From the NCBI RefSeq assembly GCF_022869805.1, contig NZ_CP094974.1, positions 4,588,001 through 4,652,000 of the forward strand: a stretch of 64,000 bases of DNA, read 5' to 3'. This stretch comes from Halosolutus halophilus (GTDB lineage Archaea; Halobacteriota; Halobacteria; Halobacteriales; Natrialbaceae). The notes below the pieces were generated by a model. It did no database searches, was not told where the DNA came from, and was given only the letters and a program-made list of their open reading frames with translations. The stretch's first letter is position 1. Every line of letters starts with the position of its first letter. Positions 1 to 7,759 of this stretch are shown one piece after another. Both the position numbers and the translations under genes were made by a program.

Positions 1-314
1 TGGAGGCCGCGGCCGTCGAGCCACCGCGAGCGCTCCGCGAGCAACTGCGCGACGACGGCCGACTCGTCTTTCCTCGGGGAACCCATCGACAACGACTCGA
101 GGCGATCACTGCCGACGGCGAGACCGAATCGTTCGCCGCCGTCTCGTTCGACCCGCTCCTCGTGGAGGGTGAACAGTCGGGAGCCGTCGAACGCAACCGG
201 ATGGCCCGCGAGGACCGCGAACACGCCCAGCGCCGCGCCGAATCCCGCCGCGGCTGGGAACACGAGTGGATCGAGTGGGACGACGCGATCGATTCGCCGT
301 CGCGCTCGGACTGA
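1..314 (+). CDS. pcm: Protein-L-isoaspartate O-methyltransferase-like protein, C-terminal part
   Basis: Partial gene: the 5' end lies outside the window and the open frame begins at base 3. About 103 C-terminal residues are visible. They include a stretch like the last strands of a SAM-dependent methyltransferase (GRLVFPRG), then LLVEGEQ, ERNRMAREDRE and a Trp-rich end (GWEHEWIEWDD). That tail resembles the end of haloarchaeal Pcm-type proteins, which methylate isoaspartyl residues in damaged proteins for repair. The SAM-binding motif is not in view, so the assignment rests on the tail only. Followed by about 260 bases without a gene. Confidence 0.6.
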   Translation, partial: EAAAVEPPRALREQLRDDGRLVFPRGTHRQRLEAITADGETESFAAVSFDPLLVEGEQSGAVERNRMAREDREHAQRRAESRRGWEHEWIEWDDAIDSPSRSD

Positions 315-578
315 CGACACGCGGTTGCTGTCCCGTCTCTCGCCGACGCCGCGACCGATCGTCACGGATGTCCTGGCCGGTCGATCGACACGGCTGTCGT
401 CGGAACCGCGAGAAGTGCTCGGACGGCGCTGCCGCTGGAAGGCGTGTGCCAGGGGGAAAGTGGGGGTGGGGGATTGGGGGTGGCGACAGTCTATCTCAGA
501 TCGCCAGTTACTGGTATGTAGTGATGGGGGTTAAATATAATTTCTAACTGTTTGGATGGACCGGATCCGTGATACTAA

Positions 579-2714
579 TCAATTAGAACCTCCGTCGAAC
601 GCCAGCGTCACCAGCTTTCGTTCGGCGGCCCGAAGGTGATAGTGGTACGTCGGCGGCGACACGTCGAGCGCGTCCGCGAGGTCCTCTCCGGTACTCTCGC
701 GGGGCCACTCGAAGAAGCCGCTATAGTGGGCCGCCTGTAGCGCCTCGAACTGTTTGTCGGTGAGCCGTTCCTCGAGATAGGTGTCGACCTGGCGGGCCGA
801 TCGCGTTCCCGTCGTCTCTCGCCTGGCGTCGAGTTCGGTGTCGGGATAGCTGTCCTGGACCCCCTCGATCAGTGATCGCGTCTCGACGTGGTGGGGGACC
901 TCGAGGACGAGCGACGTCGTGCCGTCCTCTGCCGTGGCCTCGCGTAACTGCACGTCGTACGTCCGCAACACGTCGAGAAACGGCGTCGACGAGAGCGTCA
1001 CCTCGAACAGCGTCTCGTCTTCGCCCCCGGAGACGACTGAGAGCGTCTCGACGGATGCCCATCCCTCCGTGATCGACCCGAGTTCCGCCGTCGACGGAAC
1101 GCTCACGAAGACGACGACCTCGTCGTCCGCTCGATCGATCACCCCTTCGAGCGTGATGGGGCCGCCGATCCGCTCGGAGAGGCGGTTGACGAGCAAGCGC
1201 TCGTCGTGACTCGTCAGTTCGAGTTCGACGCGACTGTCGGTGAGCATCGCCCGCGTCTGCTCGACCGATCGAATCGCGTGACCGATCGTTTCCCCGAGTT
1301 CGCCGAGCACCTCGCGCTCGCTGTCGGTGATCGCGTCGACGCCGGGCACGTGGACGAGCAGGGCACCGTACCGCCGTTCGTCGTCGACCAGCGGCACCGA
1401 AAGCACCGTCTGGTAGCCGTACGTGAGCGCGTCCTTCCGTCGCGGGGCCCAGCCGTCGGCCTCGAGGACGTTGCGGACCACCTGGACCTGCTCCGTGGCG
1501 AGCGTCTCCCGGATCACCCCGACCTCGGGAGCGCAATCGCCATCGTCACGGATCCGATCGATGTAGGCCGCGTCGACGCCCGCCCAGGCCGTCGGCGTCG
1601 GCGGGTCGTCGTCGCTCGTCGCGATCCAGGCGAACAGGTACCGTTCGGTGTCGGCGAGGCGATCACACACCCGCGTCTCGATCTCGTCGCGCGTCGAGGC
1701 CTGGGCGACGCCGTGGTTGATCTCGCGGACGATCTCGTTCGTATGGTTGAGTCGCGTCAACTCCTCGTTTTGCTGGGTCAGGGTGCGATCGTGTTCGCGG
1801 AGCAACTGCTCGCGCTCGGCCCGGTCGAGGGCTGCCTCGGTGTTGGCCGCCAGGATGTGCAACAGTTCCGTCATCGTCTCGTCGAACCCGTCGACGTCCT
1901 CGGTGCCCGCGACCAGCACGCCGTGCGTACCGAGCGGAACGATCAGTTCGCTCCGGCTCCACGTCTGTGCGCGCTCGACGCCCGTTCCCTGGACGTCCTC
2001 GTAGTACGCGCTCTCGCCCTCCGAGAACGCTTCCCAGACGAGCCCCTCGCCGCGTTCGAACGTCATCTCGGGGTCGACCAGTTCGCGCGACTCCCGCATC
2101 GACGCGGCGTGGGCGAGCACCCCGTCGGTCGGTTCGAACGCGTAGGCCGCGGCGACCGGGACGTCGAGGATCTCGCCGGCCGTGTCGACGGCTGACTGGT
2201 AGATCTCGTCTTTCGTCTCCGCCCGCATCAGATCCCGCGTCGTCTCGTGGAGCGTCGTCAGCGTCCGTTCGTACCGGCGCTCGCTCTCGCGCAGTTCCGT
2301 CTCCGCGCGGTACTGCGAGACCGCGTTCGTAATCTGGTTCGCCAGCAACGCGTACTGCTCCTCGCCGGGCTCTTTCTGGAAGTACTGGGTGACTCCCGCG
2401 GCGATCGCCTCGCTGGCGAGTTCCTCCGATCCCCGGCCCGTGTACAGGATAAAGGGCAGGTCCGGATCGTCCTCCCGGACCCGCTCGAGCAACTCGAGGC
2501 CCGACAGGGTCGGCATCTCGTATTCGCTGACGATGCAGTCGACGTCGCGACGATCGAACGCCGCGAGCGCTTCGTCGGCACCCGTCGCAGCGATGGCCTC
2601 GATCGCGTCGTGTTCGCGTTCGAGCATCGATCCCGCGAGATCGGCGTATCCCGGTTCGTTGTCGACGACGAGGACGGTGATCGGCTGTGACATGGGTTTC
2701 GTGTCGATCGTCAC
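579..2714 (-). CDS. Bat-like regulator: receiver, GAF domains, HTH_10 domain
   Basis: A 711-aa cytoplasmic regulator. Residues about 10-125 form a response-regulator receiver (VVDNEP acidic patch, T of LYTGRG, K of FQKEP). Two GAF-like sensor regions follow (about 145-300 and 325-490), then a Bat/HTH_10 module of the bacterio-opsin-activator type with the winged-helix end LTDKQFEALQAAHYSGFFEW. By analogy it senses a signal and activates transcription of unlinked genes; the target is unknown. Odd point: the phospho-accepting Asp of the receiver is replaced by Glu (E64 in SEYEMP). A second in-frame ATG at 2693 (MSQPITVL) is an equally good start. Neither neighbour suggests a regulon. Confidence 0.85.
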   Translation of the reverse strand: MTIDTKPMSQPITVLVVDNEPGYADLAGSMLEREHDAIEAIAATGADEALAAFDRRDVDCIVSEYEMPTLSGLELLERVREDDPDLPFILYTGRGSEELASEAIAAGVTQYFQKEPGEEQYALLANQITNAVSQYRAETELRESERRYERTLTTLHETTRDLMRAETKDEIYQSAVDTAGEILDVPVAAAYAFEPTDGVLAHAASMRESRELVDPEMTFERGEGLVWEAFSEGESAYYEDVQGTGVERAQTWSRSELIVPLGTHGVLVAGTEDVDGFDETMTELLHILAANTEAALDRAEREQLLREHDRTLTQQNEELTRLNHTNEIVREINHGVAQASTRDEIETRVCDRLADTERYLFAWIATSDDDPPTPTAWAGVDAAYIDRIRDDGDCAPEVGVIRETLATEQVQVVRNVLEADGWAPRRKDALTYGYQTVLSVPLVDDERRYGALLVHVPGVDAITDSEREVLGELGETIGHAIRSVEQTRAMLTDSRVELELTSHDERLLVNRLSERIGGPITLEGVIDRADDEVVVFVSVPSTAELGSITEGWASVETLSVVSGGEDETLFEVTLSSTPFLDVLRTYDVQLREATAEDGTTSLVLEVPHHVETRSLIEGVQDSYPDTELDARRETTGTRSARQVDTYLEERLTDKQFEALQAAHYSGFFEWPRESTGEDLADALDVSPPTYHYHLRAAERKLVTLAFDGGSN

Positions 2715-2768
2715 CGATCGGCGATTCCGACCGGTGAGGCGTCGCTATCGGTACCAGTCCGATCGGGA

Positions 2769-2784
2769 TACTAATATGTTAGTA
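2769..2784. promoter_or_regulatory. Perfect palindrome upstream of the Bat-like gene
   Basis: TACTAATATGTTAGTA: 6-bp arms TACTAA/TTAGTA around a 4-base centre, 55-70 nt upstream of the start at 2714. A related short palindrome (CTAAT-CA-ATTAG, 575-586) sits across the 3' end of the same gene. The element could overlap the promoter of the regulator and serve as an operator; binding is inferred. Confidence 0.4.
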
Positions 2785-2878
2785 CTCCCGGGGCGGGATT
2801 CAGGGGCACGACGAACGGGATACCGCATGATGGCCGCTCGTTCGAGACCGTCTCTCCGTGTTCGGGGTGTCCGTCCGG

Positions 2879-3292
2879 TTACGGGATTTCGCCATCGAAT
2901 TCGTAGTCAGTTGCCCAGTTTATCGACGGATGATCGATGCTGGCTTCGAATCGGAGTTCCATCTTCTGTTCCGTCGCGTCATCGATCGGGATCCAGTAGA
3001 GCTGGTCTCGGCCCGGGTCTCGGACGATGAACGCGTCGATCACGTCGTCGTACGTTTGTTCGTGATAGCTGCCGTCTCTCGTCGTTTGCGAGTGCGTATT
3101 GAAACGAATCGTCTCGGCTTTGTTCTGCCACGCCGTTTTGCACTGGATGCGATAGAGGCGATCGCCATCGTCGACGACGAGATCGTATTTGTCGTTGTCA
3201 CCGAACGGTACCGAGACGGAGTATCCGTCGGCGATGAGTGTGGCCACGATCTTCGCTTCCGTTTCGTCGCCGACGGCCTTCGGATTGGACAT
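2879..3292 (-). CDS. PD-(D/E)XK endonuclease-like protein
   Basis: A 137-aa protein resembling the family first described for group I intron-associated PD-(D/E)XK endonucleases. The fold is suggested by an N-terminal helix with E10, then D37 in KYDLVV and the strand IQCK (Q50, K52), which matches the D-x(n)-(E/Q)-x-K metal site with Gln in place of Glu, a variant known in this family. ATG at 3292 begins a well-conserved-looking N-terminus (MSNPKAVGDETEAKI). No intron, methylase or toxin partner is adjacent, so its substrate (housekeeping DNA processing or a remnant of a mobile or defence element) is unknown. Confidence 0.65.
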   Translation of the reverse strand: MSNPKAVGDETEAKIVATLIADGYSVSVPFGDNDKYDLVVDDGDRLYRIQCKTAWQNKAETIRFNTHSQTTRDGSYHEQTYDDVIDAFIVRDPGRDQLYWIPIDDATEQKMELRFEASIDHPSINWATDYEFDGEIP

Positions 3293-3391
3293 GCAGTTCT
3301 CGTCGATCTGGGTCCGTTCTGAGACAAAAACCCGCGGACGAAACGGCTCACTCGCACCACCGCTGACGTGCTGTCGCTTGTAGGCTGGGTG

Positions 3392-3479
3392 GGCGAAAAA
3401 ACGCCAGGACGAAAATCTGCCCGTGTGGTTCTTCGAGCGACAGCGACTCGCTTCGCTCGCCGATCAGTCCCTCGAAGAA
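3392..3479 (-). terminator. Inverted repeats and T-run downstream of tRNA-Asp
   Basis: Directly 3' of the first tRNA on the minus strand, 9-bp arms (3429-3437 and 3471-3479, TTCTTCGAG/CTCGAAGAA) enclose a smaller GAGCGAAGCGAG palindrome. Further downstream ggcg-tttttt-cgcc (3392-3405) gives a six-T run. Archaeal termination mainly uses the U-tract; the hairpin may aid 3' processing. Confidence 0.4.
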
Positions 3480-3480
3480 G

Positions 3481-3553
3481 CGCCCGGAGCGGGATTTGAA
3501 CCCGCGTCACAACCGTGACAGGGTTGTATGATGGGCCACTACACCATCCGGGC
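3481..3553 (-). tRNA. tRNA-Asp (GTC), copy 1
   Basis: 73 nt on the minus strand. The acceptor stem GCCCGGA/TCCGGGC is fully paired with G as discriminator. The anticodon loop CTGTCAC gives anticodon GUC, and the T arm carries GGTTCAAATC. No intron and no encoded CCA. Identical over its whole length to the copy at 3734-3806. Confidence 0.95.
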
Positions 3554-3580
3554 TCGCAACCCCTGCTTTCCGGGTGACGG

Positions 3581-3586
3581 TATTAA
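3581..3586 (-). promoter_or_regulatory. TATA-like box of tRNA-Asp copy 1
   Basis: TTAATA on the minus strand, 28 nt upstream of the mature 5' end. The context CCCTTAATA-C is repeated almost exactly at the second copy with the same spacing, supporting an archaeal TATA box. Confidence 0.6.
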
Positions 3587-3733
3587 GGGTTTTGTTCCAG
3601 TGGCGCAGTCGTGTTGCTTCTTTTCACATATCGTGAGCGAACTCGACCCCTCGTACCGCGTTTCGAATCTCGATTATGCTCGGGCCCAGTAGACGAGACG
3701 GACTGGTCGCTCACGAGGTAGCAATCGAAGAAG

Positions 3734-3806
3734 CGCCCGGAGCGGGATTTGAACCCGCGTCACAACCGTGACAGGGTTGTATGATGGGCCACTACACCAT
3801 CCGGGC
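3734..3806 (-). tRNA. tRNA-Asp (GTC), copy 2
   Basis: 73-nt tRNA identical to the copy at 3481-3553. The match extends a few bases into both flanks, so the pair looks like a recent tandem duplication or one kept alike by gene conversion. About 180 bases separate them, and each copy has its own promoter. Confidence 0.95.
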
Positions 3807-3833
3807 TCGCAACCCTTAGTTTCCCGGTGAGAG

Positions 3834-3839
3834 TATTAA
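3834..3839 (-). promoter_or_regulatory. TATA-like box of tRNA-Asp copy 2
   Basis: TTAATA 28 nt upstream of the second tRNA-Asp, at exactly the spacing seen for copy 1. Confidence 0.6.
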
Positions 3840-4116
3840 GGCTTTTCAATCGAACCCTCCGTGGTACGGTGAATCGGGCCACGATAGATCCCGCCGGATT
3901 CGATCCCGTGCCACCAGTCCGCACGACCCACAAGGAATTTAACTGATAGCCGGCTACCGTAGAACGTGACAGTCGATTCCGGTCAGGTTTGCCCGGCCGG
4001 GTAGCCGTGCTTCTGGACCGAGTTAGTAACCCTTAACTGCCTGCCACCGATACCTGCCTGTAGTATCTCGTGACAGCCGTTTCTCTCCCGATAGCCGACA
4101 CGCACACCAACACAAC
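3840..4116 (+). promoter_or_regulatory. Leader region of the RNA polymerase operon
   Basis: About 310 gene-free bases lie between the second tRNA and rpoH (3807-4116). Two TATA-like candidates are visible: TTTAAC at 3938-3943, which would give a leader of about 150 nt, and CTTAAC at 4032-4037, giving about 55 nt. I see no further ORF or RNA gene. Which promoter is used cannot be told from sequence. Confidence 0.4.
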
Positions 4117-4344
4117 ATGGTAGACGTAAGCCAACACGAACTCGTCCCGGAGCACACCGTTCTCGAGGAGGACGTTCTCGAGGAGGTGCTCTCCGAGTAC
4201 GACATCGACCGTACAGACCTGCCCAAAATCAAGCGCAACGATCCCGCCCTGCCGGACGAGGCGGAGGTCGGCGACGTCATCAAGATCGTCCGGAACTCAC
4301 GGACAACCGATCAGGCAGTCGTATACCGACTCGTGGTGGAATAA
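4117..4344 (+). CDS. rpoH: RNA polymerase subunit H (Rpo5)
   Basis: 75-aa archaeal Rpo5/RpoH, the counterpart of the C-terminal domain of eukaryotic RPB5, which sits at the DNA entry jaw of RNA polymerase. Typical signature HELVPEH...LPKI...DP. Full length for the archaeal family. First gene of the operon; its stop codon touches the ATG of rpoB2 with no gap, implying coupled translation. Confidence 0.97.
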   Translation: MVDVSQHELVPEHTVLEEDVLEEVLSEYDIDRTDLPKIKRNDPALPDEAEVGDVIKIVRNSRTTDQAVVYRLVVE

Positions 4345-5919
4345 ATGGCAATGGAACTCGATCGAGCGAAACGACGGGACATCTCGCGGGAGTACTTCTC
4401 GAGGGAACGCCTCGCCGAACACCACTACCGGTCGTTCAACGCGTTCCTGACCAGGGGAATGCAGGAAGTCGTCGACGAGAAGGCGACTATCGATACGGAT
4501 ATCGGCGACAAGGAAGGCGAAGAACCGGTCCACGTCGAACTGGGCGACGTTCGTGTCGTGACGCCCCGCGTTCGGGAGGCGGACGGCTCCGAAGAACTGC
4601 TCTACCCGCAGGAGGCTCGCCTCCGCAACATCACTTACTCCGCGCCGGTGTTCATGGAGATGTCGATCGTCAAGGGCGAGGAAGGCGACCAGCGGGTCGT
4701 CGATTCGACCGAGACGAAGATCGGCCGGATGCCGATCATGGTCGGCTCCGAGAAGTGTAACATCGCCGGCTTCTCCGACGAGGAACTGATCGAAATCGGC
4801 GAGGACCCCGCCGACCCCGGCGGCTACTTCATCGTCAACGGCTCCGAACGGGTCCTGATGACCAGCGAGGACCTCGCGCCGAACAAGATCCTCGCGGAGT
4901 ACGACACCAAGTACGGCGACGAGATTCAGGTCGCGAAGACCTTCTCCCAGCGCCGTGGCTACCGCGCGCTCGTGCTCTGTGAACGGACCCGGAACGGGCT
5001 GCTCGAGGTCTCGTTCCCCTCCGTCTCGGGTTCGATAAACTTCGTGACGCTCGTGCGCGCGCTCGGCCTCGAATCGGACGAGGAAATCGTCCACAAGGTC
5101 TCGAACGACCCCGAAGTCGTCAAGTACATGCTGGAGAACCTGGAGGAAGCGGAGGTCCAGACCGAGGAAGAGGCCATCGAGGCCCTCGGGAAGCGCGTCG
5201 CCTCCGGCCAGGGGAAGAACTACCAGCTCAAGCGCGCGAACTACGTGATCGATCGCTATCTCCTGCCACACCTCCACGAAGAGGGCGTCGAGGAGGAGGA
5301 CGTCCGGATCAACAAGGCCCACTACCTCTGTCGGATGGCCGAGGCCTGTTTCGAACTCGCTCTGGGCCGGCGCGAGTCGGACGACAAGGACCACTACGCG
5401 AACAAGCGCCTGAAGGTCTCCGGCGACCTGATGAAAGACCTGTTCCGGACCGCACTCAACAAACTGGCCCGGGACGTGAAGTACCAGCTCGAGCGCGCGA
5501 ACATGCGCAACCGGACCCTCTCGGTGAACACGGTCGTCCGATCGGACGTCCTGACCGAGCGGCTCGAGCATCCGATCGCGACGGGGAACTGGGTCGGCGG
5601 CCGCTCCGGCGTCTCCCAGCTCGTAGACCGGACGGACTTCATGGGCGTGCTCTCGCACCTGCGCCGCCTTCGATCGCCGCTTTCGCGGTCCCAGCCGCAC
5701 TTCGAGGCGCGGGACCTGCACGCGACGCAGTGGGGTCGTATCTGCCCCTCCGAGACGCCGGAGGGACCGAACTGTGGGCTGGTAAAGAACTTCGCGCAGG
5801 CGATGGAGCTCTCCCAGAACGTCGAGGACGAACAGGAACTCAAGCGGGAACTGGCATCGATGGGGGTCCAGGGCATTCCGGGCCTCGAAGGCATCGAACG
5901 ATCGACGGCGGACGACTGA
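4345..5919 (+). CDS. rpoB2: RNA polymerase subunit B'' (Rpo2N)
   Basis: 524-aa N-terminal half of the second-largest RNA polymerase subunit (beta-like lobe and protrusion). Conserved features include YFIVNGSERVLMTSEDLAPN and the C-terminal LHATQWGRICPSETPEGPN region. The split of B into B'' and B' is usual in haloarchaea and methanogens. Begins immediately after the rpoH stop; rpoB1 starts 6 nt downstream. Confidence 0.97.
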   Translation: MAMELDRAKRRDISREYFSRERLAEHHYRSFNAFLTRGMQEVVDEKATIDTDIGDKEGEEPVHVELGDVRVVTPRVREADGSEELLYPQEARLRNITYSAPVFMEMSIVKGEEGDQRVVDSTETKIGRMPIMVGSEKCNIAGFSDEELIEIGEDPADPGGYFIVNGSERVLMTSEDLAPNKILAEYDTKYGDEIQVAKTFSQRRGYRALVLCERTRNGLLEVSFPSVSGSINFVTLVRALGLESDEEIVHKVSNDPEVVKYMLENLEEAEVQTEEEAIEALGKRVASGQGKNYQLKRANYVIDRYLLPHLHEEGVEEEDVRINKAHYLCRMAEACFELALGRRESDDKDHYANKRLKVSGDLMKDLFRTALNKLARDVKYQLERANMRNRTLSVNTVVRSDVLTERLEHPIATGNWVGGRSGVSQLVDRTDFMGVLSHLRRLRSPLSRSQPHFEARDLHATQWGRICPSETPEGPNCGLVKNFAQAMELSQNVEDEQELKRELASMGVQGIPGLEGIERSTADD

Positions 5920-5925
5920 TACACA

Positions 5926-7755
5926 ATGAGTAGCCAAGAACGAGAAGCCAAGGTATACGTCAACGGGTCGCTGGTGGGGACACACCCGAACCCGCACGAA
6001 CTGGCCGAACAGATCCGGGAAGCACGACGCATCGGCGACGTCAGCGAGATGGTCAACGTCTCGGTGAAAGATCGCACGCGCGAAGTGATCGTCAACGCCG
6101 ACGCGGGCCGTGCCCGCCGACCGCTGCTGGTCGTCGAGGACGGCGAACCGCGCATTTCCGACCAGGAGATCGAAGCGCTGCGCGAGGGCGACCTCGAGTT
6201 CGAGGACCTCGTCGACCACGGCTACATCGAGTTCATCGACGCCGAGGAAGAGGAGGACATCTACGTCGCGGTCGACGAGGACGACTTGGACGAGGAGCAC
6301 ACCCACCTCGAGATCGACCCACAGCTGATATTCGGGATCGGTGCGGGGATGATCCCCTACCCCGAGCACAACGCCTCGCCGCGCATTACGATGGGTGCGG
6401 GGATGATCAAGCAGTCGCTCGGGCTGCCGAGCGCGAACTACCGCATTCGGCCGGACACCCGCCAGCACTTGCTTCACTATCCACAGCTGTCGATGGTGAA
6501 GACCCAGACGACGGAACAGATCGGCTTCGACGATCGCCCGGCCGCCCAGAACTTCGTCGTCGCCGTGATGAGCTACGAGGGGTTCAACATCGAGGACGCG
6601 CTGGTCATGAACAAGGCCTCGGTCGAACGGGCCCTGGCCCGCTCGCACTTCTTCCGCACCTACGAGGGCGAGGAACGGCGGTATCCGGGCGGTCAGGAGG
6701 ACCGCTTCGAGATCCCGAGCCAGGACGTCCGCGGGGCTCGCGGCGAGGAGGCCTACAATCACCTCGACGAGGACGGCCTCGTCAACCCCGAGACGGAAGT
6801 CGACGAGAACTCCGTGTTGCTCGGGAAGACCTCCCCGCCACGGTTCCTCGAGGAACCGGACGACATGGGCGGGCTCTCGCCACAGAAGCGCCGCGAGACG
6901 TCGGTGACGATGCGCTCCGGCGAGAGCGGCGTCGTCGACACCGTCACGCTCATGGAGGGCGAGGACGGCTCGAAGCTCTCGAAGGTCTCGGTGCGCGACG
7001 AGCGCATTCCGGAACTGGGGGACAAGTTCGCCAGCCGACACGGCCAGAAGGGGGTCGTCGGCCACCTCGCGCCCCAGGAGGACATGCCGTTCACCGAGGA
7101 GGGCGTCGTGCCGGACCTCGTGTTGAACCCGCACGCCCTGCCGTCGCGGATGACGGTCGGGCACATCCTCGAGATGATCGGCGGCAAACTCGGTGCGATG
7201 GAGGGCCGTCGCGTCGACGGCACGCCGTTCCTCGGCGAAGACGAGGAAGACCTCCGGCAGGGACTCGAGGACGCCGGCTTCGACTCCGCGGGCAAGGAGA
7301 CCATGTACTCCGGGATCACCGGCGAGAAGATCGAGGCCGAGATCTTCGTCGGGATCATCTTCTACCAGAAGCTCTACCACATGGTCTCGAACAAGCTGCA
7401 CGCCCGATCGCGCGGGCCGGTGCAGGTGCTGACCCGGCAGCCGACGGAGGGGCGCGCCCGCGAGGGCGGGCTCCGTATCGGGGAGATGGAACGCGACGTG
7501 TTCATCGGCCACGGGGCGGCCATGACGCTGAAGGAACGACTGCTCGACGAGTCGGACCGCGAGTTCATCCACATCTGTGGCAACTGTGGGATGAGCGCGG
7601 TCGAGAACGTCGAACAACGACGGGTCTACTGTCCGAACTGCGACGAGGAGACCGACATCCACGAGATCGAGATGAGCTACGCGTTCAAGCTCCTGCTCGA
7701 CGAGATGAAGGCCCTGGGTATCGCGCCACGACTCGAACTTGAGGACGCCGTCTAA
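5926..7755 (+). CDS. rpoB1: RNA polymerase subunit B' (Rpo2C)
   Basis: 609-aa C-terminal half of the second-largest subunit, contributing hybrid-binding and wall regions. Visible signatures are [15 protein letters not shown] (around residue 365) and the C-terminal zinc ribbon CGNCG...CPNC (around 547-568). Starts at [14 protein letters not shown] shortly after rpoB2 and is followed 4 nt later by rpoA1. Confidence 0.97.
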   Translation: MSSQEREAKVYVNGSLVGTHPNPHELAEQIREARRIGDVSEMVNVSVKDRTREVIVNADAGRARRPLLVVEDGEPRISDQEIEALREGDLEFEDLVDHGYIEFIDAEEEEDIYVAVDEDDLDEEHTHLEIDPQLIFGIGAGMIPYPEHNASPRITMGAGMIKQSLGLPSANYRIRPDTRQHLLHYPQLSMVKTQTTEQIGFDDRPAAQNFVVAVMSYEGFNIEDALVMNKASVERALARSHFFRTYEGEERRYPGGQEDRFEIPSQDVRGARGEEAYNHLDEDGLVNPETEVDENSVLLGKTSPPRFLEEPDDMGGLSPQKRRETSVTMRSGESGVVDTVTLMEGEDGSKLSKVSVRDERIPELGDKFASRHGQKGVVGHLAPQEDMPFTEEGVVPDLVLNPHALPSRMTVGHILEMIGGKLGAMEGRRVDGTPFLGEDEEDLRQGLEDAGFDSAGKETMYSGITGEKIEAEIFVGIIFYQKLYHMVSNKLHARSRGPVQVLTRQPTEGRAREGGLRIGEMERDVFIGHGAAMTLKERLLDESDREFIHICGNCGMSAVENVEQRRVYCPNCDEETDIHEIEMSYAFKLLLDEMKALGIAPRLELEDAV

Positions 7756-7759
7756 GACC

